From positions 1-64,000 of the forward strand of contig JADNYV010000141.1 in the NCBI GenBank assembly GCA_015501055.1: a DNA stretch of 64,000 bases, read 5' to 3'. The stretch comes from Mucidula mucida (lineage: Eukaryota; Basidiomycota; Agaricomycetes; Agaricales; Physalacriaceae). The translations under genes were made by a program, and so were the position numbers. Positions 22,406 to 33,491 of this stretch are shown here, piece by piece. The notes under the pieces were generated by a model. The model ran no database searches. It had not been told where the DNA came from and worked only from the letters and a program-made list of their open reading frames with translations. The stretch's first letter is position 1. The number at the start of each line of letters is the position of its first letter.

Positions 22406-23010
22406 GCACAATTGGTGGATGGATGGATGGATGGTGTGCGGATTCGAGAATCGGGGAATTTGTAGTTTTGGTTTTGGTTATATTTGTTGTTTGAATTATT
22501 GTATACCTGGTTGAATCGTTGGGAGTCGCGCTTTTTGGTGCAACATTGACACAGAGCATGGTATGAGGACCTCTTCTTTCGATTAGCACTGTACAAGTAC
22601 CCTTTCTTTCGACGATTAGGACCGTCAGTGATTTTGAACGATTACAAGACAACTTGAAAGGCCCTGCCAGTGACGTCGAGAAATGCAAGTTTTAGACTAA
22701 GAGTATGCCTAGGGGAGATTGCGCTTTTGGTTATGACTCCGAGAATCAGGAGTCTTCAAGATCACAGTCGCGACGTCGCACCCTCCAGCGCTTCCTGTAG
22801 TTGACGATAAATATGTCCAAATTGTCACGTAGAGTCCTTGTGCATCAGGCACTTACTGTCACTGTGATTGATGTTGCTAGTGGACGTCCGTCTCAGATTA
22901 CATACCAAGGACGCGAATCGTGTCTCAAGTAATGGTAGTCCTTCAGTGAGCGGCTAATTTCTAGATGAATTTCAAAGAACGATATTTGTACATGGGGCTG
23001 GTATAATACA
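22406..23010. other. intergenic with short GGAT microsatellite
   Basis: A (GGAT)n run lies at about 22413-22435, just downstream of the small gene. No gene seen; the rest separates it from the convergent family-B pseudogene. Confidence 0.45.
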
Positions 23011-24164
23011 CTACTCTTCACTAATGATTGGGATTAAGAAATCTTCAGACAGAGCCAACATGTCATCGCGAACAACAATCTGACACTTCATCTTCAACTT
23101 CTCCAGCGGCCCAACCTGCTCGAGAATCGCTGCTGGAGATCCATCATACTCCGTTTCCTCTGCTCGTAACGCTCCCGCTCGCAAAAGAGCGTGATGCACG
23201 ATGATTTGAGCTTGCTGCGCTCAGAGTGCTCCGCCTTGAAAAGAATATCCTTCCACGTCTCACGGTCGAAATGCGTCTGAAGCATTCTTCTGAAAAATAC
23301 AAATCCAATCTCCTTTGTGGGACTGTGCTTGTCCAAATGGTATGCAAGATGGACAGGAGGATTGTCAATCTTCTCCCCCATGTCAACAATGACGGCGTGC
23401 GCACGACCCATCAAATTCCTGGCGTAGCGGTCTATATGTGCTTCAATACGTAGGACTCGAGGACGAAGATGGGGGGTACATACCAAACCACCACCACGGG
23501 AGCAACACTTCTCGAAGACCAAAACACTTATAGAACAGGTGGGCAAGGTTTATAGTCCAAGCTTCTGCCATGAAAGGCAAGTCTTGAAGGAGAGTCAGCC
23601 GCAGGATATCAGCAATTCCTCGCTGAAAAACCGACGCATATACTCACGATGAGTCTCCGGAAAAAGCAACAACATCCGTAGTAAGCATGTATTCCGAAAA
23701 CTGGCTGACACAAACACAACGCAGATTCGGCATTCCCCGAAAGCAACAGACGGAAATTAGCGGCTGTGAGACCTTTGGTCGTCAAACGCGCTTGTAATCC
23801 GCGACCCGCGAACTGGAATCATCTTCCAAAGTGGACAACCATATCCCCCGCAGAGCCGTGAGCTGGGAAATCACGCGCGTCGGTTCTTCGTCACGAGCAT
23901 GACAGACCACAATTCCAGTCTTACGACATACTGCCCGATGTCGGCGCCGTAAAAGGAGAGCAGGTCGAGGAAAAGGAAGACGTCAAGAGGCTTCGCCTTG
24001 TCGGCGCCCGGCTCAAAGTCGATCTTGACGTACTGGTAGAGGTATCTGCGAGCGCATTCGAAACAGCGCGCGGCGGAGAGGAGGGAGAGGAGGAGCTTCT
24101 TCTCGCTGTGGCGGTGACTGTCGACGATGTTGTCTATTAGCTCAATGGGTAGTTGCGGAGCCAT
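23011..24164 (-). pseudogene. F-box-like protein, family B, degraded copy
   Basis: The ATG at 24164 gives the conserved MAPQLPIELIDNIVDSHRHS start. Reading on the minus strand, the frame is lost at about 23870 where some 19 bases present in the intact copy are missing. A further deletion of about 60 bases follows TACAAGCGCGTT near 23790. The last third is present in pieces (RIEAHIDRYARNLMGRAHAV, FRRMLQTHFDRETWKDI), with another small deletion near 23115 before GPLEKLKMKCQIVVRDDM and the end at 23011. Homology to the 18.9-kb copy stops about 35 bp upstream of the ATG, at about 24200, where F-box family-A sequence in the opposite orientation begins. Confidence 0.8.
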
Positions 24165-24207
24165 CCTGACGCGACGTATTGGCAGAAGCAACCAAGCTAT
24201 TATAGGG

Positions 24208-24512
24208 GGCGATGCCGGAGCTACAGAGCCTAAGCCATCTCGGGACCTTCTCTTCTCGCTGAGCTCGTCTCGGAGATGATGGACCCCTCTCTCGTCCCCC
24301 GGCTCGCGACGCTGGAGCTTGTATGGGCGGAAGACCGCCATCCAGACGAAAGTCTGAGCACCATGTCAGCTTCGCGGGTTGGCGACGGAGGAGCGACATT
24401 AGGCCTTTCTTCGGTCGTTCTAGGTAGACGCAATGGAGGCGAATGTATGCCATCGGTTATAGGCCATTTGCAGCAACTCAGGAAGAGCGGTTCTCGAGCA
24501 AGTCTGTGGTGA
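24208..24512 (+). pseudogene. 3' fragment of an F-box family-A gene
   Basis: It encodes only the family C-terminus: LVPRLATLELVWAEDRHPDE ... LSSVVLGRRNGG ... HLQQLRKSGSRASLW and stop at 24510-24512. It is an inverted copy of the end of the pseudogene at 37484-39184, and homology continues into the 3' flank. Confidence 0.75.
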
Positions 24513-24990
24513 TAGAGGCGTGTCTTTAGCCGTAGTTAGGGATAATGTAAAGATATGGTTTTGTTGAATATAGCTGCTTCAAGGTCAGCGGCAAGAAAGG
24601 ATTTGAAAAACATGATCAATCAACTTCAAGGTCGAATCAAGATGTTCGGTGCCGCGGGGAGTAATGTATCGCCCATTACCTTGCAGCCTAGATAGAGAAG
24701 TAGGATGCGAAACAAGTGATTGTAGGCAGTGGCGGTAGTAAGATAATAAGAAGGCTACCGAGGCAAGTGCAGATCCGACCACTGAGTGAAAGAGCTTGCC
24801 GTCTCCGCAGCGAACAACCAGGTCTGCTAGCTTTCCCTCCGAATGAATTAAACGCCACTGTTGACAGGAATGGTATCCATCGAGCTTCTAGAACGTTCAC
24901 ACGTCGAACGTGGAATCTGGCTCCATGCCCAGACGCCGTCGCCGGGGGCCGCCTCTTTCCCAGAGATGAGAACCATTCTTGCAGATGCAT
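24208..24990 (+). repeat. inverted segmental duplication, left copy (partner 37190-37770)
   Basis: Beyond the coding scrap, flanking sequence also matches in inverted orientation. For example GATTGTAGGCAGTGGCGGTA at 24718 corresponds to the complement of 37297-37316, and AGACCTGGTTGTTCGCTG (minus) corresponds to the stretch near 37205-37225. The outer part, around the minus-strand ATGCATCTGCAAGAATGG (about 24975-24992), also resembles + strand sequence near 40580. Confidence 0.65.
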
Positions 24991-25046
24991 AATGTCAGTA
25001 TTATGTAACTGTATATTATTACCCACTCTTACCGTCGTTCTCAGGT

Positions 25047-25970
25047 TTAATAGAGCAGTCGTTGCACAAAGTCAACGTCGTAGATCAGTGGTGCATGCTC
25101 CGTCTTGAAGACAAACGGAAGCGCCTCCCTCCCCAGACAGTAGCCCAATGTCACAGACTCGAGCAACTCAAGCGGGCCTTCTCGCTCCAGGTCTGATGAA
25201 TCAGCCACATTATCAAGCATCCCCAGATCCTGCATACCCAGATGCAGCTCGACGTCCCTCCACCTGCGGAACGTTGCCCTAAACACATCCTCCATGAGCT
25301 CCATATGGTGGTCCCACGTCTCGTCGTATTCATCCCACTCGTTGGTATCCTCCTCGAATGGCCGCTTCTGGTACGGGACCTTGATTTTAACGGAGAGCGG
25401 GAGCTCTGCCGAGCGGTTCGCGTAGGTCATGAAAGCGTCATACCACTTGTGTCCTCCGTAATAGATATTCGTCCATATCGCGGGCGTGGCAAGCGCGATT
25501 TGGCGCCACTTCCAGCACACCCAGCTGATGTGCAAGGGTATTTCGTATTCGTATCGCTAGCAGGACGTGCACGCCTCGATGAAGATAAGTTGGAGAATCT
25601 CCGTGGGAAGCTGGCGGATGGGGGAAGGCGCGATGTAAACGTGGCTTTGGGTTGTGTGTCGCAAGAGATGCGCGCGACGCGTTTTTAGCGCGTTCTCAGC
25701 TTTGCGGTTGTCTGTGCAATCTCCGCTATCAAGTCTACAAGTTCGCGATCTGGTTGTTCGAGGCTAGCGGTTATAACCTGTACACCTTCTTGGCTGGGTG
25801 CTTGGAACCCTCTCGCGAAGTTCTGTTCAAATGGCGAGGTGTAGTAGGATGTGGCAGGAACAGGTTCACTCGCGCCGGCCGTCGCAGGCTGCTGCTCACT
25901 AGAAAATGGTTTGCACGCCCCGTTTTACGTAGGTCTGAATTTCCTTACTATGGCCAGGTCAGATGTTTCC
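25047..25970 (-). pseudogene. F-box-like family-A2 pseudogene
   Basis: It is the closest relative of the + strand pseudogene at 39562-40640. The coiled-coil region is followed by a 2-base insertion near 25690 (GCTGAGAACGCG against GCTGAACGCG in the sister copy). The F-box-like block SPIRQLPTEILQLIF leads to EACTSC and an in-frame TAG near 25557, where the sister reads SYERYEYE. Downstream an open stretch remains: HISWVCWKWRQIALATPAIW, then VPYQKRPFEEDTNEWDEYDE, then ELLESVTLGYCLGREALPFV, ending at 25047. The damage differs from that in the sister copy, so the two decayed independently. Confidence 0.75.
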
Positions 25971-26200
25971 ATAATTGACGCGTTCTTTGGCCAATCACGC
26001 GACGAGGATTGGACAAACGGGAAACGCTATTGCCCCAACGTCAGATAAAGCCCTCAGGAGGTAGCACGGGCATACTCACAGAACGTTTAAATCGCTTGTT
26101 TGCGTCGTCGTGGATGCAAAGCAGAAGATTTTAGTTCCACCGATCAAACAGCTACTTGTTACGGCAAATTGAAATTAACCGCCTTGACTCCGGGCACGAC

Positions 26201-26970
26201 ATGGTCAGGATATATGTATACGCCATGGAGAGACAGAGGCCAATAGGCAAGAGATTGTCCAAGGGCAGCTCGATACGGAACTGAACGACGCCGGCATCGG
26301 TCAGGCGGAAATGGTGGCGGCAGCTCTGAAGGAGATCCCCTTTGATCTGGCGTACACGAGTGATCTGAGCAGAGCGGCAAAGGTGCGGGGTCCTCCATTA
26401 CAGGTCATTGATGACGCCGTAGTAACGAGGTTGTGCAGACGGCGGCGATGATTATGGCGCACCATCCGCGTGTTCCGATAAGCCATCAAGCCGGATTGCG
26501 AGAACGGGTGTGTTATACAGCGAACTGCCGCTGCGTGGCAGTGGATCTAATCATAGCCCTAGAACCTTGGTGTACTGCAAGGGAAGACGTATACGCAGAA
26601 GCGGTCTGCCGTCAACATCAATTCAGACCCGACAGCGGAGTCTGCAGACGTCTTCACTAAGCGGGCACTGCATTGGTGGGATGGGCTTATCGCGGACTGT
26701 GGCTCTGGTGTGGAGAACGTGTTGGTGGTTTCTCATGGTGGCTTTATCAGTACCCTGGTCAAGACGTTACTCGCGCGCGGGAAGATGACTGGGTCGGAGG
26801 ACCATAAAGGCCTGTGGAAATGCTGGAACTGCTCTGTGACGACAATAGACATAGAGAAGGACGGGACAGCCCGGCTGGTGCGGTACGGCGATATATCCCA
26901 CTTGGACGGCAAGTTCAAGGTTATAGACAGCAATGTAGATGTTCAACCGTACATAGCGGCAGAATTATAA
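26201..26970 (+). pseudogene. histidine phosphatase / phosphoglycerate-mutase-like gene with 5' frameshift
   Basis: Members of this superfamily use a catalytic His in an RHGE motif near the N-terminus. Here ATG 26201 reads MVRIYV, as relatives start, but two extra bases (26219-26220) put the following RHGETEANRQEIVQGQLDTE out of frame. In-frame stops lie upstream, so no alternative ATG rescues the motif. The remainder looks sound: DLAYTSDLSRAAK, intron 26383-26438, TAAMIMAHHPRVPISHQAGL, intron to about 26570, NLGVLQGKTYTQKRS, NVLVVSHGGFISTLVKTLLA with the second catalytic His, and stop at 26970. The gene may be newly inactivated, or there may be a sequencing error in the TATATGTATA run. A fragment of this gene recurs near 37.1 kb. 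Confidence 0.7.
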
Positions 26971-27131
26971 AGGTCAGGTTGTCATCGTCATCGATGTTCC
27001 GCCGGATTCGGACGGCGACCCGGATTGTTCGATCGCACAGCCTTTGCCCAATACATACAACAACATACGCTCCTTTATCTTGTTACCGTTCTCCTCATAC
27101 CGTCATTCCTTGTCTTTCTCACACCACCACC

Positions 27132-29060
27132 ATGCCTCCGCCACCATCTGAACGGACAGCCCTTCTCACCGGCGAAAACGGCCACGCGCCGCGACAGTCT
27201 TTCGTGCAGCGCGCGTTGGCTGTCATCGAAGCAAAAGACGAACCGTCCTGGGGAAAATCCCTCCGCTTCTTCTTCCTTGGAAGCTATTTAAATGTTCTCC
27301 TCCTCTTCGTACCCTTGAGTGCTGTGGCGCACTACCTAAACTGGGATGCTGCATTGCGCTTTTCTTTCAGCTTCATTGCAATTATTCCGCTCGCGAAGGT
27401 GTGTGTTTTGAGGCGTCGTGCATTCATGGTCTCACCCGTTTTGCAGTTGCTTGGCGAAGCCACAGAACAAATGTCTTTCAAATTGGGCCAGACTTTGGCT
27501 GGACTCTTGAACGCATCGTTTGGAAACGCGGTCGAAATCATCGTTGGTGTCGCCGCGCTGCTAAAAGGTACGTCGCTTTGGCAACTTGCAAGTGCGACTC
27601 TGATTTCGCAACTAGATGAACTCGTTATTGTCCAAAACTCCGTTCGTGGCTGTTCCTCCCCAAATCATTTATCCGAGTTGAACGGCGCCACAGATGTTGG
27701 GCTCCATTCTGTCGAATATTCTCCTCGTACTCGGCTGCTCGTTCCTGGCTGGTACGCATTAGTTCTTGGCATTTCGGAGGCAGTGTCTGAGGAATGTCTT
27801 AGCTGGCGCTGTTGAACAGGAGAGTAACTTCCAAGTAACTGCGGCTCAAGCGTATGTGGTAGTTCCTGCTTTGATGCACTGCCTTGCTGATGAAATTCGA
27901 TCTATAGGCAAAGCTCTGTGCGTATCAGTATTTGACGTGTCGCGCAACGTGCTGATTTTTTCTGCTTGCAGTTGATGACCCTTTCTTGCATCAGTTTGTC
28001 TTTTTCTCCGCGCCACGCCGTGCATCGCATTGATCGCAATCCCCTTTAGCTCTTATCATCCCCGCTGCTTATCATAGCGTCAAGTCTGGTAACACCAGCC
28101 TTTTCTCCAACGCCTTAGGTTCATCGCGGTTAGATTCGTCGTCAGACCATAATAATGACCTGCTGGACTTAGATCGGGCTGGCTTGGATGGTCTCCTCAT
28201 CATCTCGCGTGGTACCGCGATTCTGCTTTTGGGCATGTATGTTGCGTTTTTGTACTTCCAGGTAGGCGTGAATGTCCTGTTCATTTTGATGGTGTTGACG
28301 CGTCCCTAGTTGAAAACCCATCACCATCTGTTCGAGGCTCAAGTTCCAACGGAGGATGAAATCGAACGCGGAGCTCGTCGTCCCCCGACAGAGCCTGAAG
28401 AGGCTCAAATGAGTGTCATCTCTGCTGGCGCCTGGTGCGTATTCCGTTGCGCATATCTGGCGTTGTGCTCACGCTGTCTGGTAGCCTTCTGTTCATTACT
28501 GTTGTAACTTCCTTCTGTGCCGATTATCGTCAGTGATTGGTTTTTCGATTGGTATTTCCTCTGACTCGACTTACAGTGGTTGCCTCGATTGAGGAATTTG
28601 CGACCCGGTACTCGATTCCCAAGTCGTTCATCGGTCTCATACTTCTCCCTATCGTCGCTAATGCTGCTGAACATGTAACATCTATCTGGATGGCCATGAA
28701 GGGACAGATGGAGTTGACGATTGGTATTTGTGTTGGAAGCTCGATTGTCAGTCAAGGTTTTCGGTACCCTGGTTCTCTGCTGATGATATCTATAGCAAAT
28801 CGCTTCCTTCGTCATCCCTCTCCTCGTTGTCGTTGGTTGGGCCTCTGGACACGAGTTGACGCTCTTCTTTGCCAACTTTGAGACCGTGTCCTTGTTTGTG
28901 GCGGTCTTCTTGGTCAACACGCTTATCCAAGATGGCAAATCGAATTACATGGAGGGCCTGATGCTCGTCACCTTGTACCTGGTCATTGCGCTTGCATGTA
29001 AGTCGCCCGGCTCTCCTGCTTTGATCGTCGTCTCACATACCCTCAGTCTGGGTTTCATAA
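27132..29060 (+). CDS. VCX1: vacuolar Ca2+/H+ exchanger (CaCA superfamily, CAX family)
   Basis: It drives calcium into the vacuole in exchange for protons. The ATG at 27132 starts MPPPPSERTALLTGENG, a hydrophilic N-terminus, followed by eleven or so membrane segments across about ten exons. The first exchanger repeat has EATEQMSFKLGQTLAGLLNA and FGNAVEIIVGVAALLK; the second has LILLPIVANAAEHVTSIWMA and GQMELTIGICVGSSI. Both carry the conserved Asn and Glu of the CAX repeats. Between them lies a cytosolic loop (SSSDHNNDLLDLDRAG to EDEIERGARRPPTEPEEA). The end, LYLVIALAFWVS, is completed by an intron inside the final codons, with the stop at 29058-29060. Every junction I tested joins in frame. 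VCX1 is used as the yeast family name. Confidence 0.9.
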
Positions 29061-30615
29061 AAAAGATTCTTTCTTATATCACGACTGCGACACCCTGCTC
29101 CTCAATACCCGTTTTTCTTCTCCTCTTGCCTTGTTCTCGCCTGGCCTGCCACTCGTTTGTCCCCCAAGGTGTAGCATATCTCATTCCGAACCAGTGATCT
29201 TGGAGGTTTGCTCATCTGTATTATTATTCCACTGTATTAGTCTTTTTGACATGGACTGTTATTCATTTTATTTCCTCGTATACATGTAGAGTTTCAGATA
29301 ATCTATTTCATTCTCCCCAAATTCTCCTTCATGCGCACTGGAAGACTAGACGAGTTGGTCAAGGCTGATTTTGTGTTCTTTCAATTTGTGTCCGGTCGAG
29401 GGTTAGGCACGGACTCGCTGCTGCAGGTCTATAGCGCGGAGCTCTGCCTTTAAAGCCCAGTGCAAAGGGCCTGAATTGATCGATGATTCTGCATATTTTC
29501 TTACGACTGCGATGGTCTCTCATAAGCATCACAATTCCTGTATGATTACGGGCCAGAACAACAACACAGAAGACTCGAATGACGATTGTTTTAGACAACT
29601 TGCATTCACTTTGATGGCACATCTGGGAATCAATCTTGTTTGTCTTGCAAGAAAATATTGTTCTCAAAAATTTCCAGTTGCTGCATCCACTCTAACTTCC
29701 ACTTCACTTTATTAGCCTTTCAGGTCACATCAAAGTAGTCACGACGTCATCGTGTCTTGGCTCGCTCCTGTCACCACTACGCCAGCATCATTGCGCCTTG
29801 CCGCCGCCGTAATCTTGGGCTCCTGATGCACATTTGATGACTCCAAGGACTGTCTGACCGCAGATGCAATGCATCTGGCGCGATCAAGGCCGCTGGACGA
29901 TGTTCAAGAACAGGATGACGAATAACACGCCCGCCATGGCTACACAACGGGCATGCCGGGGTTCTGTGGAGGATACTGGCTTATAGCATTTAGATGTGTA
30001 TATCTGGACTTCACATGGTATGTCGCGCTGTCAAGTAAGTACCTATATCCGGCTCACTGACACAACGTGCAGGTAGCATATACACCATAACGGGGCACCT
30101 ATAAGAGTGCAGCGCGATATTGTTAGTTGTGGTCTGCGCCAAGAACCAGTATCATGTGTCTCAAAGAGGTATGTACCCTATTGATTTTGATTTTATTTTA
30201 TTGGATGTGTCTTATGTGTTCTTACAGAGCTGATGCAAAGCTGCTACAGGCCGGGTCTCGCATTGTAAGTGAAATGGAACATAGCACATCTTTATAAATT
30301 GTATATATCTATTTGAAAGTACTTCAAGTATCTGCTACTTTATATGCTGTTGCCAATTGCACACAACCACTTCCACCGCTTGGGATGCTGACTGATATAT
30401 ACCTATGGGCTATCAACTCTGTATTTTGTATACTCAGGAAGCTGGGGTATATATTTTCAATTGTGTCAGATAAATCCTAATTACTGTAGACTTTTAATCA
30501 ATTTGTCAATCACAGGTCACAGACAACCTTAATTTGACAAAATATCACAGGTCTCACTGAAAATCTTGCAAAAATTCCCACGGCGGGGCCCCGCCATCCT
30601 CTCGCCACAGCAGCT

Positions 30616-30633
30616 ATTACTATATATAGTAAT
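30616..30633. repeat. perfect 18-bp palindrome
   Basis: ATTACTATATATAGTAAT equals its own reverse complement. Confidence 0.8.
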
Positions 30634-31651
30634 TTGATGAAACAAAAACTTTGTCAGGAAAGTCACACGTCACATGGCATGACAAAGTGATTCAAAGTCT
30701 ACAGTATTACTGTACACCGCTGCATCCAATCTATTTAAATCTAAGTGAACATGGTGGTGAACCATTTGATTTGGCTTAGAAATCAAAGTCTATGTAGTTA
30801 AAATCTGAAGTGAACTTTGACAAGGGTTTAACTTAATTCTACCTAAATGCCGATTCAGACAAGAAACATTCTGAGCCTCATGCATTCCAGAAAATGCATT
30901 GCATTTGTTTTAAAGTCCAGAATCTGCTAGGCCTACTTGTGCCGCTGTTTTGAGGACATTGTTGCAGTCTTATGACTAATGTTCAACTTTGACCAGCACT
31001 CTCACCTTTGACATTGTGCAGACTTTGCCTTGCCTTCTGCCTCAGTGCTTGCCACCCACCCTCTGCTGTCGTTGATCTTTCAATTTATGATATGTCCTGT
31101 TCCTTAAGAGGGTTGTTTCCTTCGTAAGTTGCTGATGTTGCTGATGCCGTGCCCACCGTCCCAACTCTGAATTGACGAGCAATGGTATTGTGCCTATAAT
31201 TATCCTTCTCACTACTCATTAGGTAATGTCATACCTAGCAGCAGTACTCATTCAGCACAAAACAGCAGCTGTCCAGTCAGAGGGGCATGGTGTGTTGCTG
31301 CCCATCATGTTGGGAAGCAAAAGGGCATTGAGGTGCAGTTTTGTGCAAGCAACAATAATCTACCTGGGCAAAGAGCTTTGTATGCACATTATTATGTCCC
31401 CATTGACTGCCCCATTGTTATCATCCTGTTATAATCTGTAGCCTGTCCGTAGCACTGTAATCCATTGGCTATTGAATTCTTGGATCTCTAATATTCTAAG
31501 TATTTTCATTGATCAAAAGCAAGCTGAATTGTATAAAAATTTCACTAAATCCTTGTTTATATTGAAAATAAGTTGGTCTTCAACTATAAAATCTATACAC
31601 ATTCCATGTAAAAGATACTTCACTCAGTTTAAAGCTGTTTTGACATTAAAA

Positions 31652-31659
31652 CTGTGCAG
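31652..31659. repeat. target-site duplication of the hAT element, left
   Basis: CTGTGCAG, identical to 32517-32524; the 8-bp length is the hAT signature. Confidence 0.8.
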
Positions 31660-32516
31660 TAGAGACCTCAACAAGTAATACTCGGATCAGACCCGCAATC
31701 CGAGAGCCGAGTACTCGAGGCCGAAAGGGCATACTCGTGATCCGGAACTTACTCGATCCGCACTGACTTGTGGGTCAAACGAGTTGAGTACTCAAAGACG
31801 ATCCGGATCAGTAACAAGTCGCAAATACTCGCGGATCAAGCTACATAATATTGTAATAAAACTGTACATAAACGACCACTTTGTAATAACTACTCATCAG
31901 ATTTACCTTTCTGTGCGGCTTTTTTGTTGAAAATCCAAATTACTTGTTCAATAGGCACAAGGCCTGACTTGAACCAGTCCTTCAACACAACACAGGCGCA
32001 AACAGACTCATCCGAAAGGTTGAAACGATGTTTGGTGACCATTAAGCCGGCCACCAAAAACATCTGTTCAACATCCGTTGATGTAGCTAGACTGATCATC
32101 AGTAGAAGAAGATGGAATAAAGAAGCGAAGCATACCCGGCATGCTCAGAAAGTCCAGCGCCATCAGCGCCAAGGCTCCTTGCATCGTCATCGTGGTCTTA
32201 CCCTTGTCGTCAGGTACATCCAATAGAGCCACCCAATAGCGGACTGGATCAACACAAGTTCCGACTGGCGGTGTTGCCAGGTAATCCTCCAAGACGTCCA
32301 TGGTCTGATTAAGTCCGATTGGTTGCAGATACTACAATTAGGTGCGAGTAAGTGCGAGTACTCGTAACGAGTACTCACCGCTCAGATGCCCTACTCGCGA
32401 TCCGTTTATGACCCGACTCGCTATTGATCCGCGGATCAAACAAGTCGAGTAGCCGAGATCCCCGGCCGGATCAAGTACTCGAGTTTCCGCGTGACCCGGA
32501 AACTCGTTGAGGTCTA
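31660..32516 (-). mobile_element. 857-bp hAT-superfamily element, internally deleted
   Basis: The ends are inverted: TAGAGACCTCAACAAGT at the left, and TAGACCTCAACGAGT when the right end is read inwards. They start TAGAG-like, as hAT ends do (YARNG). A perfect 8-bp direct repeat CTGTGCAG flanks them. The roughly 150-200 bp inside each end is crowded with short ACTCG, GATCCG and GAGTACTCG motifs in both orientations, like the subterminal binding sites of hAT transposases. The core keeps only the C-terminal dimerisation part of the transposase on the minus strand. Loss of the catalytic part makes it non-autonomous; the perfect duplication suggests a fairly young insertion. Confidence 0.88.
31890..32301 (-). 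pseudogene. hAT transposase C-terminal dimerisation remnant
   Basis: The minus-strand ORF opens MDVLEDYLATPPVGTC, then DPVRYWVALLDVP and ALALMALDFLSMP. A GTATGC...CTAG intron of about 50 nt then joins it in frame to ATSTDVEQMFLVAGLMVTKH, RFNLSDESVCACVVLKDWFK and a lysine-rich end at 31890. This matches the hAT family C-terminal pattern (yW, a mAlDfLsip block, S.ev-R.FS, v...R..L). No DDE catalytic region or BED zinc finger is present in the element. Confidence 0.8.
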
Positions 32517-32524
32517 CTGTGCAG
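32517..32524. repeat. target-site duplication of the hAT element, right
   Basis: CTGTGCAG, identical to 31652-31659. Confidence 0.8.
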
Positions 32525-32531
32525 TGGTGTT

Positions 32532-32766
32532 GTAATACAACCCCATGTTTACGGGGTGTTACACATTATGTTTGTGAACTAACAGATTACTAGTTCATGC
32601 AAGGTTCAATTGCCTTATAAGGAGCGGCAGCGCGAAGCACCACAGCGGAAATTTCCATTTTGGGTATGTACTGGCATCTTTTCGCCTCTGCTACACGTTA
32701 CACACAAATCTTTAGTTCAGTTCGCGACTCCATGTTACACGTTACATGAACATGGGGTTGTATTAC
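32532..32766. repeat. 235-bp inverted-repeat element beside the hAT insertion
   Basis: A perfect 18-bp inverted repeat, GTAATACAACCCCATGTT at 32532-32549 and its complement at 32749-32766, bounds a segment with no coding content. This is MITE-like, but no target duplication was established. Confidence 0.55.
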
Positions 32767-33491
32767 TACAGTACGTTGGTACTGGGATCTCTCTTCCAAG
32801 TTCATCTACGCAACAATGTGATAGGAGGTGCTATGGTGTTTCTTTGCTTGAGACACCACAGCCTTCTGCTATTGAGGAAAATGGACAGCCACCATACTTC
32901 CCGCTCCTTTAAAGCCAGTGAAAAGGGGGGAATTGTTTTATAATTTCTCGAGTTTCTGTATGTTAGTCATAGATAAATATACAAAATCATGGGTGCAGTC
33001 AGATCCTTGTAAGTTTACTTCGATTTCCTTCTGTTTTCCTGAGATATGACTGAAGGTAATCCAATGGATATTGTCAAATGCATTTCATTGTAGCCGCCAT
33101 CGGCTACCGGCTACCCGCCGCCAGCTACGCGCTACCGCCACTGCCCTGCTCGCTTCCACCATCACGTCCAAGCTGAGGCTTTCGTCACCAAGTACTGTCC
33201 ATTACCACATTCCGCTGCTGCTCCGCCCACAGTATCCGCCGGTGTCATCTTGAGGTCGTCTTCGCTAGTGTGTGGCAAAGTTGAAATCAAAAATCCGAAA
33301 TTCGGAAATCATCGATCCGTCTACGGGTGCTGGGGTGTACCGAAGTGAGCGAAATATAGCAGTCGCGATGGCGCAGTGTCAATTTGGCGCGCTCTAGGCA
33401 GCTAAGAGGATTCCTAATCCTGTCGCGAGAAACTGATCATGATCGACGTGAATTGATTACCGGGATTGTTCCTTTCATCCTTACAGCCAAC
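32767..33491. other. intergenic upstream of DOA1
   Basis: No gene supported. A CGGCTACC-rich low-complexity patch lies at about 33095-33150. The promoter of DOA1 should lie in the last few hundred bases. Confidence 0.4.

Larger units (their letters stand above)
29061..31659. other. AT-rich gene-poor tract
   Basis: About 2.6 kb with no convincing coding frame. It is visibly richer in A and T than its neighbours and full of short runs. It contains an 18-bp perfect palindrome (30616-30633) and a 14-bp GC palindrome GGCGGGGCCCCGCC at about 30582-30595. It is probably decayed transposon sequence, given the hAT element that follows, but no repeat family was recognised. Confidence 0.5.

Noticed and set aside
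22085..22411. Minus-strand Arg/Gln-rich ORF
   Set aside because: Antisense shadow of the GC-rich last exon of the small gene at 21934-22405.
31226..31441. Short ORF in the AT-rich tract
   Set aside because: No family features, and composition typical of non-coding DNA.
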